DNA of 64,000 nt from Okapia johnstoni (lineage: Eukaryota > Chordata > Mammalia > Artiodactyla > Giraffidae), in the NCBI GenBank assembly GCA_024291935.2, contig CM044322.1, forward strand, positions 25,729,405-25,793,404. The letters run 5' to 3'. This document shows positions 53,169-63,895 of the stretch, one piece after another; positions within the stretch are counted from its first letter, which is position 1, and every line of letters starts with the position of its first letter. Below the pieces are notes generated by a model. It ran no database searches. It worked only from the letters and a program-made list of their open reading frames with translations, and was not told the DNA's origin. The position numbers and the translations under genes are program-made.

Positions 53169-53378
53169 TGCATGTGCTAAGTCCCTTCAGTCATGTCTGA
53201 CTCTGCAACCCCATGGACTGTAGCCCGCCAGGCTCCTTTGTCCATGGAGTTCTCCAGGCAAAAATACTGGAGTGGGTAGTCTTTCCCTTCTCCAGGGGAT
53301 CTACCTGACCCAGGGATCAAACCCAAGTCTCCTGCATTGCAGACAGATTCTTTACTTCTGAGCCACCAGGGAAGCCCA
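53169..53378 (-). mobile_element. Bov-tA SINE
   Basis: A full antisense copy ending GAGCCACCAGGGAAGCCC. No clear duplication. Confidence 0.93.
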
Positions 53379-53898
53379 AAGAGATCCCAGAAAACAGCAG
53401 TAGAGAAGCAGGGAGAGAATCAGGTAAGAAGGTAAATCAGATCAACATAGGGTATACTATCAAGGTTGCCGCTATGATGGTCCCCTGGGATCTCCTGGGA
53501 AGCATCCAGAATGCCTCTAACAATTCCCCACCTGGAAGATGGGAAGCGGGAGCATTCATCTGCCAGCCTCCACTCCATCGGTTCGGGCTTGCCCATGGTG
53601 GCATTAACTGCCCTACACTTCCAGACCTGTGTTCAGGCCAAGTGGGCCCCTGTGATGGTGGTAGAAAAGACCCCAGGGCAGAAAATGAAAAGGACATACA
53701 GGCCAGAGGTGAGTCTGAGCTTCTGAGAAACTGCACTGCAGCTACAGCTGAAACCAGAAGTGCTTTAGGCATGTGTGCGACACAGTACCAGAGCTGTCTG
53801 CTATAGAACCATCTCTAAAGTGCATTTGCAACTGTGTTTCCCAGTGGGTAAGACTCCCTGATGTCTCCCCTGAGCCTAGAGACAAATGTCCTGCTTTC
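53379..53898. other. Unassigned non-coding sequence
   Basis: Overlapping frames of 110 aa (+) and 111 aa (-) occupy 53437-53806, but neither shows a known domain. No repeat recognised. Confidence 0.4.
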
Positions 53899-53968
53899 TT
53901 TTTTTCTTTAATTAATTCACTTATTTTAATTGGAGGATAATTACTTTACAATATTGTGATGGTTTTTG
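53899..53968 (-). mobile_element. Very short L1 3' end
   Basis: T-rich tail, then ATTGGAGGATAATTACTTTA and CAATATTGTGATGG. Only about 70 bp of the L1 terminus. Confidence 0.8.
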
Positions 53969-53974
53969 CTAAAG

Positions 53975-54360
53975 ATCTATCATCCAGCCCAGCCTCTGCT
54001 GCCGTCTCCTTCGTGGCCACTGCCCACTCTGGGTTCACTTTCCACACCATTCACGATTCTCACCTCATGATTTTGCCTGTGCTGTTCCCTTGCCTGGAAT
54101 TCTCTTCCCATCTGCATTCCTTCTCTAGACAACTTTTCAAGATTCCTCTCCTGACTGTCTCAGGGAGAATGAGACCCCCTGTTCATATTTCTAGCATTGC
54201 TCCCACTGCAATTTTAATAATTATCTCCAGTTCAGGGACTTCCTCCACCACCACCACCACTTCAGTGGTGAATTCATAGAGGGCAATGGCAGGGTCCTCT
54301 TCATCTTGCTTTCCCCAATTCCCAGGGAAGACCTAGCACAGAGGAGCAATTGCTGAAAGG
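53975..54360 (+). mobile_element. L2 LINE 3' region
   Basis: Sense L2: 'GCCTGTGCTGTTCCCTTGCC', 'GGAATTCTCTTCCCATC' and 'GACCTAGCACAGAGGAGC'. A CACCAC run lies at 54246-54260. Confidence 0.68.
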
Positions 54361-54401
54361 ATGGCTGGCTGGACATATACACAAAAGCTCGGGGCTTTGT
54401 T

Positions 54402-54520
54402 TTATTATTATTTTTTAGCCATGCCGCATTATTTGTGGGATCTTAGTTCCCTGACCAGGGATTGAACCCAGATCCCAGCAGTGAAAGCACTGAGTCCTAA
54501 CTGGACAGCCAGGGAATTCC
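54402..54520 (-). mobile_element. CHR-1-type SINE
   Basis: Antisense: 'TTTTTTAGCCATGCCGC', 'GATCTTAGTTCCCTGACCAG' and the head end 'CCAGGGAATTCC'. Confidence 0.85.
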
Positions 54521-55213
54521 TGGGGCAGGTGGTCTTTATTTTATATCTATTCAACAGAAAGCAATAATGGCTACTTAGAAAGGATTGTGCCTTCAAGGGG
54601 AAGCAAAGCCCACATGATGAAGAGCATCTTGATTTGATGTCTCACTAGATTCCAATCTGAATAGTCTGCGCCATCTGTTCACCATTGTTTAAGGACACAT
54701 AAACCATTTCCCATGTGCCCATCAAGAAGGTGACAGCTCTGACAGTGAATTCAATTTCAACAAACATTTATTGGACAGCTGAAGAGTTGAGTCACTGCTT
54801 TAGACACAGGATAAGAAGATGAGATAAAAATACCTGGTGTGCCTGAGGGCATCTGTGTGACCAGTGCTGGGGAGCCGCACAGGAGGGCAGAGATAGACTA
54901 TCCAGGCAGCCGACCTTTGAGTGTCACAGACAGGATCCACCCTCTGTGCTCACAGGCAGGCACCCACCTGGGGCAAGGGCAGCCAGCTGAGCCATTCACC
55001 TGTAATCTGTAAGGGAGACCATTACAGGCAGGGCAGTTCCTATGTCACAGGCAGGTAGCTACAGCCCACAACAGTTTTTTTACTAAGCCCCTGGCATGTG
55101 CTGCCACTGTGCCCACAGGAGGACCATCCCTGCTCTCAGGGGTCCCTTATACTCTAGCAGTCAAGATAAGGGTCCAGGAACACCAAGACGGGGTGGTGTT
55201 ACGACCACAATGA
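54521..55213. other. Mostly unassigned, weak L2 remnants
   Basis: 'CAACAAACATTTATTGGACAG' at about 54758-54778 and 'CCCTGGCATGTGCTGCCAC' at about 55089-55107 recall antisense L2. No gene is seen. Confidence 0.4.
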
Positions 55214-55215
55214 TA

Positions 55216-55265
55216 TCGGGTTGGCCCAAAAGTTCATTCGGCTTTTCCAGTTTGGGCCAACCCAA
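55216..55265. mobile_element. 50-bp mariner-type palindromic MITE
   Basis: Ends TCGGGTTGGCCCAAA (55216-55230) and TTTGGGCCAACCCAA (55251-55265) are inverted repeats, 14/15 matched. TA dinucleotides flank it (55214-55215 and 55266-55267), the target site of Tc1/mariner elements. The core AGTTCATTCGGCTTTTCCAG is unpaired, so one arm of the normal longer hairpin is missing. Confidence 0.8.
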
Positions 55266-55267
55266 TA

Positions 55268-55554
55268 CAAGGCATACTGTGTACAGAGGCTGCACAGATC
55301 TGCAAGGGATAATGGAAGCTCTGGGAGAAATTTACACTGACAGAATATTCTAAGATAAATGAATGGATACTTGGTCAATTGCCCTTCCATCCTGTACTTC
55401 CTATCTTTTATTCCGTAAACACAGATTTTTTTTCCCCCTTTTCTTTTTAACCTAGCTGAGTAAGCCTATAATGAATGGGTCAATCTCAGATGTTTAAAAG
55501 GGAAGGCTACAGTGCTCAACCGTCTATATATTTAATCCTTTGTCTCTTACATGT
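55268..55554. other. Unassigned non-coding sequence
   Basis: No feature recognised. Confidence 0.4.
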
Positions 55555-55735
55555 TGTGTCATCTTAGGCATTTTATCTGCCCACTTAGCTTCCATACCTA
55601 TAAACTGGGGATGATAAAAGTCCTTGGTTCATAGAATTTTTCTGAAGGTGAAATGAGTTAGTAAATGAAAAAGCTTTTAAGGCACCTGGTACATAATAAG
55701 CCTTCAATAAGGCTAGCTGTTATTATTAACGGTTT
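55555..55735 (+). mobile_element. MIR SINE
   Basis: 'ATAAACTGGGGATGATAAAAG', 'GAAGGTGAAATGAGTTAG' and 'GGCACCTGGTACATAATAAG' follow sense MIR. Confidence 0.72.
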
Positions 55736-55775
55736 TATTGTTATCACTATTATTCAAAATTATTACATAGGAGCA

Positions 55776-55985
55776 GGCTTCCCTGGTAGCTCAGCTACCA
55801 GAATCTGCCTGCAATGTGGGAGACCTGGGTTCGATCCCTAGGTTGGGAAGACCCTCTGGAGGAGGGCATGGAAACCCACTCCAGTATTCTTGCCTGGAGA
55901 ATCCCCATGGGCAGAGGAGCCTGGCAGCCTGCAGTCCATGGGGTCACAAAGAATCAGACACAACTGAGCGACTAAGCATACAGAA
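55776..55985 (+). mobile_element. Bov-tA SINE
   Basis: A full sense copy with intact B box GGGTTCGATCCC. The A-box side has changed into the perfect palindrome TGGTAGCTCAGCTACCA (55784-55800). Confidence 0.93.
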
Positions 55986-57019
55986 TACTTAGAAACAGAG
56001 TGCTAGTGCCAATTTTCTAGAAAGCTCTTTAAAAAATATGAGAACTAAGTCTAATGAAGGGGACAGGTTCCAACTTCTCTCTGCTGAATCTCAGAGGTCA
56101 GTGATAGCAGTCATCTTTGCCCCCTTGATTTATTTTTTGATCCCAAGTTTTCAGACAACAAAAATACAACTGCCAAATTAATTTTGCTTGGAGGAACACA
56201 GCAAAGTTCTTCATTTTTTTGAAATTAGTTTACTGAGTGTGCCTATTGTGGTTCTTGATAGTCTCAGGCCAAAAAAAAAAAAAAAATCTGTCCCACTTGG
56301 AAAAATAGGACCTGTATACATAGAACACCCAGAAAGAATGATGAGAGAGAATGTTAAGTGAGTGGTGTGCTCCAAAGTGGGATGGAGGAGCGAGTGACGG
56401 GATGCTGGAGGATGCCTGTGAAGGGTAGGACCCGACTCCCTGGAGAACGTTCTGGAATTCCCATCCCCAGGTAGACCACTGAGAATGTCAGGTCAGTGAA
56501 GAGTCACACAGGCCCAGGGGTGCGGGAGCAAATTACATGACTGCATGGAGTATCCAGACACACGAGCCTGAGATACCCTCACAGCTTTCCTCAGCCCAGA
56601 GTGGCCAGGGACTGTGTAATACTTCCCCCAAGCTGCACAAATGCAGCCCTGAGAACCAGCAGGCATGAGGTAATGCTTGACAGCTCAGGGAGGATGCAGC
56701 AGTGAACTGCATGAATGGATGGCCAAAGACTAGATAGGAAGAGAGTTACCTCCTGGACAGATGACAGCAACCGAGAACAGATCCTCAGCATCTCATCCTC
56801 TCCCTTTCTCACTTGAAAGAAAAGCAGAGAACTCCAGATGGAGATGAAATTTCTACAGTAGAGGAACTAGGGCCCAAAGGAAAAGTAGGTTCAAGTATAG
56901 AAATGCAAAGTTGTATTTCTTGTAGCTACTCAGAACAAACACTAAATCAGAGAGCCCTGTATGGAGCCAGTAGATAGAACTCATTAGGTTAGGAATGTGG
57001 GGGCTTTGGAGTTTTAAAA
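55986..57019. other. Unassigned non-coding sequence
   Basis: A 16-A run at 56271-56286 could be the tail of an unrecognised plus-strand element. No gene is seen. Confidence 0.4.
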
Positions 57020-57195
57020 GATTGGTTATGGCTCTGCCTCTTGTAAGCTGATCAGGTACTTACTTTCTTCTAAAGTCTTTTTGCTCATCTGTAAAATGGG
57101 CATAATATAATACCCCCTAATTGATTGTATGTGTTAAACAGAAAAATTATGTATAAACCCCTAGAGGGCTAGTATTCAATAAATATAGGCTAACA
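57020..57195 (+). mobile_element. MIR SINE
   Basis: 'GCTCATCTGTAAAATGGGCATAATA' and the end 'AGGGCTAGTATTCAATAAATA' are sense MIR. Confidence 0.72.
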
Positions 57196-57439
57196 CATAA
57201 GCTAATATGTCATGAAAAGGGGAAGGATTGGGGAGGAGTCTTGGGTAAGGGTTGTGGGGGAGGTCTTCATGGAGCTGTTAGTTCTGGTGGTAAAGATGCA
57301 TGAGAATGCCCCCACGTAGGACATGGTGGGGCCCTCACTGATTTGCTGAGGGGGCAGAGGAGTAGAATTTACATGTGTACCAACCAAATATGTGGTTCCC
57401 ATGTGCTCCAAGCTGGTCAGAGCTAATATAATTTTGTAT

Positions 57440-57690
57440 TCAAAGTCATGGGCTCTGGCATCTTAGTGCCTGGGTTGGCATTATTTACTAGCTGGGCAAG
57501 TGCCCTTGGGTAAGTTACATGACCTCCCTGTACCTTAGTTTCCTCATCTGTAGAACGGTGGTCATTAATAATTGTTCCTATTCCATGAAGTTGTCCTGAA
57601 GCTTAAAATTAACGAATATATGTAAATAACATCTCTAAGCTTTCATTCCTGGCATGCTAAAGCATGCTCTAAACATTAGCTATTATTATT
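57440..57690 (+). mobile_element. MIR SINE, near full length
   Basis: 'TCATGGGCTCTGGCATC', 'TTGGGTAAGTTACATGACC' and 'CCTTAGTTTCCTCATCTG' are a clear sense MIR. The 3' end is decayed. Confidence 0.8.
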
Positions 57691-58093
57691 CTGATTTTGC
57701 TTCCATCCAAGTTTACACTTTAGCTGCTAAAATCCCTCAGGATCTCAAATTTGATTTCTTTTCCAAAAAAAAAAAACCAACATCCAAACTCCAGGCCATT
57801 TTCCAGCAAGGGAGAGTCACATTAAAATAAAAATCTCAAAGCCACAAATAGTCACATGAAGATAGCAAGTGGGGCTTTCCTCCTCCATGCACTCAGGTGA
57901 TCTCTCTCATTTGTGCTTCAGAAAGGAGCATAAAAATCAGCAAGGGTGCCTCCTACCCAAAGTTAGGGGCTCCCAGCCTCAGGGGAGCACACTAACATAA
58001 AACCAATCAAAGAAACAAAATAACATCTTTTTTGTGGAAGATATTCTGTGCTTGTGTTTCTTCCTTGAACCTAGTGTAAGGGAAAAATAATTA
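57691..58093. other. Unassigned non-coding sequence
   Basis: No feature recognised. Confidence 0.4.
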
Positions 58094-58500
58094 CATTTTG
58101 TATCTGTTATCTACAGTCCAAATAATGCTGCATAACAATCAACCTCAAAAGCTCAGTGGCATACGGTAAACATTTGTTTTGGTTCATGGGTCTGTGTGCT
58201 GGCTGACTGGTTTTGCTGATCGGAGGCTGGGCTCATTCACAAGTCCATGATTAGCTGCAAGAAATTCAGGCAGCTTTGCTGTCTCGCACACCCGGGGCCT
58301 CAGCTGAGTTGTTCAGCTTTGCTCCATGGACCTCATCCTCCAGCAGTCTGGCCCAGGCATGCCTCCACAGCAAGAGCAAAGAGTGAGTGGGAATGCAGAA
58401 ATGTATGGTTAAGTTTCTGTCTCACATTTGCTGTCATTTCTTTGGCCAAAAGAACTTACATGACTGAGCACAAAGTCAAGATGTGGAACAGAATACCACC
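58094..58500 (-). mobile_element. Old LTR-type repeat, family uncertain
   Basis: 'ATGCTGCATAACAATCAACC', 'AAAAGCTCAGTGGCATAC' and 'CATGGGTCTGTGTGCTGGC' match the antisense pattern of an old LTR-like repeat, possibly related to 36150-36560. The 124-aa sense frame is not supported. Confidence 0.45.
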
Positions 58501-60237
58501 TGCACACATATACACACATATGCACAATCAGGGTGGGGCGGGGGTATGGGAAATGATGCAAAGTGACACAGCAAAGGGTTTAGGACCAGGAACGGGTAAA
58601 GAATTGAGCTCATCAAGTTGATCAATCATATATCCCAAAGAACTTGCCAACATTGATTGCAGAAGAGAGAAAAATTATAAAAGAGATCAAATCTACTGAA
58701 AGGAAAGCAAAATAAGCAACTTTGAGGGGATTAAATGAGAGTGTTAACTCTTTTATAGACCTTTCAGAGTCAAACACTAATTCTCACATTTCACTCTTTT
58801 CCATTTTAAAATCTCTCTCAACATTTCTAGTCCCACCTACTTTGAATGAATCCAGATATGCCTTCAGAGAACCATTTTCCAGTCATCCTGTTCCAAGACC
58901 TTACTGTTCCAGGAATTACATATCCATGTGAAAATAAAAAAATAACATTAAAGAAATCAAGATTTCTCCCCATTTCAAAGAGGCCTGACTCCAATTTAGG
59001 CATGAAAGTTTGAGAACTCTCCCTTGACTCTTCTCTTCCACCAATTCTCAGTTAAGACCCTCTGGGTAAGTCATAAATGAAATCATTTTGAACATGATAT
59101 ATGTCGTGGGTCTCTTGGTCTGCATTAACCATGCCTTGTGGTTGAAATCCTGGTGCCTCCTAGAGATTCCAGGGAAATAAGTTGAAGATGAAAAGTAAAA
59201 TCCATGATGAAAATCAAGACTCGTTGTTGACGATTTCACTACAGTGTGTTTCTCACACAGAAGCTGTCTGAGATTTGAGAAACACTCTTCCTTTTCTTGT
59301 GTTGTTTTATAAGAGGAGCCACCACTTTAATAGCCTGTACATTTAAGATCCATAAAAGATAATGTGCAGTGAAGATGGTTAAGTCAGATAGACTCAGAGG
59401 ATAGACATTTTGATAATCAATTTTTAACTAGGTAATAAGATTTGACAGCATGCCACTAATACCTTCTGATTTGGGAGGAGAATTCTGTCCTTTTTCGTTT
59501 GTGCTGAACTTCACAAACTGCCTGGCTGAATTCCAAAATACCGACAACTGAGAAGCACCAGACATAATATTACACTTGTCGGGCCATGAATTTCACCTCC
59601 GTCCTAAATTCGTTGGTAGCTTCCTGTAAATTGTGGGTTCTGTTGTTTTATATGAAACAATTATTCACATTCAGTTTAGTTTTGCTTGTGGCCAAGTTGA
59701 AACAGAGGAATCCATCAGCAGCATGTGTATTCAGAAATACCAACCTTTTTTTTTTGATGGGGCTGAAAATAGTCTAGATGAGATTCCATAAATCAGCACC
59801 GACAGCTACAGTCACAAATTCTCTCACAGCACTTCAGGATACTAGGGCTAAATAAACAGGGTTACTATTTTCTTCTATACCAGTTGAAAGCCCTTGATTC
59901 AACATGAGTGCTCAGGCCACTTCCTTATTTCCTATTTTCTTTGACCTGGTTCTTTGGGAAACCACTGGAAAAGAGAAGGCAAGTATGATTACATTAAAGA
60001 TTTCCATATAACTAACCAAATGACTCCCGTTCTTTAAATAATGACCAACATGTTAAACATATTCTATTAATTTCCTTTCCTGGTACTATAAAGTTAACTC
60101 ATGCTCATAGCAACCAGTGAAACAATTCAAAAATATATGAGATGGTTACAATTATTTTCCTGTGATGAGAACTTTTAAGATCTATCTCTTAGCAACTTTC
60201 AAATATACAATAAAGTATTATTAACTACAGTCAGCAT
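58501..60237. other. Unique non-coding sequence
   Basis: About 1.7 kb with no recognised repeat or gene. Confidence 0.4.
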
Positions 60238-60452
60238 GTGGTGGTTTAGTTGCTAAATCATGTCCAACTCTCACAGCCTCATGGACTATAGCCCACCAGG
60301 CTCCTCTGTTCATGGGATTTTGCAGGCAAGAATACTGGAGCGGGTTGCCATTTCCTCTTCCAGGGGATCTACCTGACCCAGCGATGGAACCCATGTATTC
60401 TGCGTCTACTGCATTGTAGGTAGATTCCTTACTGCTTGAGCCATTGAAGAGA
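60238..60452 (-). mobile_element. Bov-tA SINE
   Basis: A full antisense copy from GTGGTTTAGTTGCTAAATC to CTTGAGCCATTGAAGAGAC. No clear duplication. Confidence 0.92.
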
Positions 60453-60474
60453 CCCCCCCACACACAGGTGAACT

Positions 60475-60690
60475 TGCTTGGATTCAAATCCTGGTTCCAC
60501 AATGTCCTGACTGTGTGACCATAAGTATGTTATGTAACTGCTGGGCCTCTGTTTCCTTGTGTAAAATGTGAAGTTTATCACAGTAACAAACTTATTGACT
60601 TGGTCTAAGGATTAAACAAAATAGAACAATTAAACATTTAGCAGAGAACCTAGCCCATGGGAAACACTCTCCAAACGTTGGCTGTTTATT
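60475..60690 (+). mobile_element. MIR SINE
   Basis: 'GGATTCAAATCCTGGTTCC', 'CTGTGTGACCATAAG' and 'GGGCCTCTGTTTCCTTGTG' are sense MIR. Confidence 0.75.
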
Positions 60691-60798
60691 TCGTCAGCCA
60701 CCTCTGCCTTCCCACCCCATAAAATGTTCCTGAAAGGAGTCACAGAGAATAAAGTGTTCTCCATTTCACTGCATTTCCTGTAAGGTCTGAGAGGTATG

Positions 60799-61010
60799 GG
60801 CTTCCCTGCTGGCTCAGCTAGTAAAGAATCTGCCTGGAATGCAGGAGACCCAGGTTTGATTCCTGGGTTGGGAAGATCTTCTGGAGGAAATGGCAATCCA
60901 CTCCAGTATTGCCTGGGAAATCCAATGGACAGTGGAGCCTGGTGGGCTATAGTCCATGGGGTCACAAAGAGTTGGACACGACTGAAGCAACTAACACTTT
61001 CACTTTCCTA
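60799..61010 (+). mobile_element. Bov-tA SINE
   Basis: A sense copy with 9-bp duplication AGAGGTATG (60790-60798 and 61011-61019). The tail has drifted to CTAACACTTTCACTTTCC. Confidence 0.94.
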
Positions 61011-61119
61011 AGAGGTATGAGATGCTTCTGCCCCAGACATCCTTCCCACTGGTCCTTTCCATCTGCCTCTGGCTTCCCATCACCCCTTGACCCAGTCTGC
61101 ATGTTTTCTGGGTTTTCAA

Positions 61120-61248
61120 GGTGGAGTCCATCTCCTGACATTTGATTATTCTGTACCTAGGGACCAGATCCGTGTCTTGCTCATCTTTGCACTCCTTCAT
61201 TGCTCTTAGCCCTGTGCCTTAAATACACTAAGGGTGTAATAAACATTT

Positions 61249-61251
<3 letters not shown>
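61120..61251 (+). mobile_element. L2 LINE 3' end
   Basis: 'GACCAGATCCGTGTCTTGCTC', 'AGCCCTGTGCC' and 'TGTAATAAACATTTATTG' fit the sense L2 terminus. A Bov-tA inserted at its last bases. Confidence 0.55.

Positions 61252-61289
<38 letters not shown>
61252..61289. repeat. (GT)n microsatellite in SINE tail
   Basis: About 17 GT units with one interruption (TATG). They lie inside the SINE's target-site duplication. Confidence 0.92.
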
Positions 61290-61290
<1 letters not shown>

Positions 61291-61492
61291 TTAGTCACTC
61301 AGTCGTGTCTGACTCTGTGACCCCATGGAGTGTAGCTCGCCAGGTTCCTCTGTTCATGGAATTCTCTAGGCAAAAATTCTTAAGTGCGTTGCCATTTCCT
61401 TTTCCAGGGGATCTTTCCAACCCAGGGATCAAACCCAGGTCCCCCACATGGCAGGCAGATTCTTTACCATCTGAGCCACCAGGGAAGCCCCC
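61252..61492 (-). mobile_element. Bov-tA SINE with expanded TG tail
   Basis: A full antisense copy. The duplication AAACATTTATT (61241-61251) and AAACATCTATT (61493-61503), 10/11 identical, encloses the TG microsatellite as well as the SINE, so the microsatellite is the element's own tail. Confidence 0.94.
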
Positions 61493-61639
61493 AAACATCT
61501 ATTATGATTATCTTAATTGAATTTCCCAGAATTTGACTGAGAGAGTGAGGAGAACATGTATCGCTAGAGTTAACTTTTGTCCCACACCTCAAAGAACCAA
61601 ATATCTTAGCAGTTGTTGGTATTGATATGTTTTATTTTG

Positions 61640-63245
61640 TTTTTTGAAAATAGCATTGGCTTTTTCTTATTATTGAGGCAATCTCTGTACATTGTATAAA
61701 ATTTAGATAAGTGAAAAAATAGAAAAGAATATAATGAAAGTAATAATTACTCGTCATTCCACTAGAGATAATTGCTGATAATATTTTGGGGTTCTGTAGA
61801 TCTACGTATATTCTATACATCTGTAAATTCTATATATCTATATACATTCTACACACCTATGTATGTTCTATATGTCTATATAGCTTGAGATCAAATTGAA
61901 TAAATGGTTTTGAAATCACTTTTTCAATTAATATTATTTCAGGTGAATTTTCTCATAGTTCAAATACTATTCAAAATATGATTTTTAATATTAATCTCTC
62001 CCATAAATAAATGTCTATGTTTATAAATCTTTGCCCGGATATCTGTTTCTCCAGGACAGACTTCCTGGGAATGAAATATCTCTGTCAGAGGATGTGAACT
62101 CATTTTAAATTCTTGCTGTCTATTGTCAAATTGTTTTTGAGAAAGAGTGTAGCCCTTTAAGTCATCGGATGCCAAATGGAGAAGGAAGACAGATAATCTT
62201 AACTTCTCCATCCTTCAGCCTTCTCATCCTGGACAGTTTGATTGGCATAAAAAGGCAATGATTTATTAATCTCTTTGATTACTAGTCAAGTTGAGCTCTT
62301 GTGTGAATTTTCTGTTCATATCTTCTGCTAATGGATGAAAGCCCTTTTTTTGATCTTTAAGAGCTCTTTGTATCAGAAAGAAATTTGTCCTTTTCCTGTG
62401 TTCATTACAATTTCTTTTCTTTTGCAGTTTACCTTTTAAATGATTGATTGATAAGCTAATAAGTTTATACATGTACTTAAAGAGAATTGGCATTGTCACA
62501 AATTTTAGGTTTTTCTTCTAGAAAAATATGTTCATACATTTGTTTGTGTCTCATTTTGTGTATCTCAAAAAGATTTTCCTAGTTTACAGCATACTGAATA
62601 AAATGAGGTCCTGTAATATATTTTTCTAAGTATTTTTGGTTTGCTAAGGTAATTAAGAAAGTGAGATTTTTTTCCTCTTCAGATATTCTAACTGGTTATT
62701 GCTGATATAAGTAAAGCTATTGCTTTTTCTGTTTTATACTTAATCCATCCACTTTATCAAACACTGATTAACTCTAAGAGATTTCCAGATGAAACTCTTG
62801 ATATTATCAGGAACATCTGGCTTTTCTCTGATTTTAATGAGAGTATCTTCTGTATTCACCATTAAATATGATGGTAGCTGCTGGTTTAAGCTAGATATTA
62901 TTTATCATACTGATTAAATGGACTTACATTCCCAGCTCTCAAAGAGGTTTTCTGCCCCCTTTTAATTAGGAGTGGGTGTTAAATGTTATCTAATATACTG
63001 TCAGGGCCTGGCTATTTATAAATTCTGTGATTATACCTTTTATCTATATAACGCCCCCTTTTGTTCTGTTTAATAATGTTTTTTCCTCCTTGTGTTCTTC
63101 TCTGTCTAAAATGGATACTGCCACCACTGCTTTTTCTTTTTAATCTTCTTGTTTGTATTTGTTAATTTTTTTGCCTATCTCTCCACTTTTAATTTTTTGT
63201 ATCATTGATATTCAGCATCTTGTTCAATTAGACAATTGATAAACA
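61640..63245 (-). mobile_element. Old L1 (L1M type), decayed
   Basis: Antisense cues: 'TAAATCTTTGCCCGGATATC', 'GGAATGAAATATCTCTGTCAG', 'AAGAGCTCTTTGTATCAG' and 'CATTAAATATGATGGTAGCTG'. Coverage is patchy, and some parts (62600-62800, 63000-63240) are weak. The AT-rich base composition fits. Confidence 0.6.
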
Positions 63246-63259
63246 TGGGTCACATGCTT

Positions 63260-63487
63260 GTGTGTGTGTGCTTAGTAGCTCAGTCCTGTCTGACTCTTGG
63301 CAACCCTTTGGACTGTAGCCCTCCAGGCTCTTCTGTCCATGGAATTTCCCAGGCAAGAATACTAGAGTGAGTTTCCATTTCCTTCTCCAGAGGATTTTCC
63401 TCACCTAGGGATCAAACCTGGGTCTCTTGTGTCTCCTGCATTCCAGACAGATTCTTTACCTGCTGAGCCATTGGGGAAGCCCCAGGC
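63260..63487 (-). mobile_element. Bov-tA SINE
   Basis: A full antisense copy with a (TG)5 tail and perfect 9-bp duplication CACATGCTT (63251-63259 and 63488-63496). Confidence 0.94.
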
Positions 63488-63496
63488 CACATGCTT

Positions 63497-63895
63497 ACTT
63501 TTGTGCCAAATGCTGGATCAGGTCCCTGAGATACAAAAAAGAGAGAACCTGCCAGAAGGGATGCACCACAGCCCAGACTGAAACAGGCGCTGCTGTGGGA
63601 GATTTGGGGCAGCAGTGGCTCCCAGGAGGGTCTGGCCTAGTTAGGGGTTCTGGCAAGGTTGCCCAGGGTGATAGGAGGTATAACGCATAGATATGCACAC
63701 AAGATAACCCAAGGAGAGTCAATCAGCTGGCCCTCGGGGAGAATAGGGGTTTGGGTACTTCTGTGCCCAGACAACTTTAGGACCCCATGGAACCTGCAGA
63801 TCCCACACTAGGGCACCACCATTAATTCAGGAAATTAGTTGCTCCTCCTCTACCTTCTTTTTCTCCACTTTATAGTTTCTACCTATTCATAGCTT
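63497..63895. other. Unassigned non-coding sequence
   Basis: No recognised feature. Frames of 75-87 aa are chance. Confidence 0.4.

Noticed and set aside
53437..53806. Overlapping 110-111 aa frames on opposite strands
   Set aside because: Mirror frames on both strands suggest base composition, not a gene.
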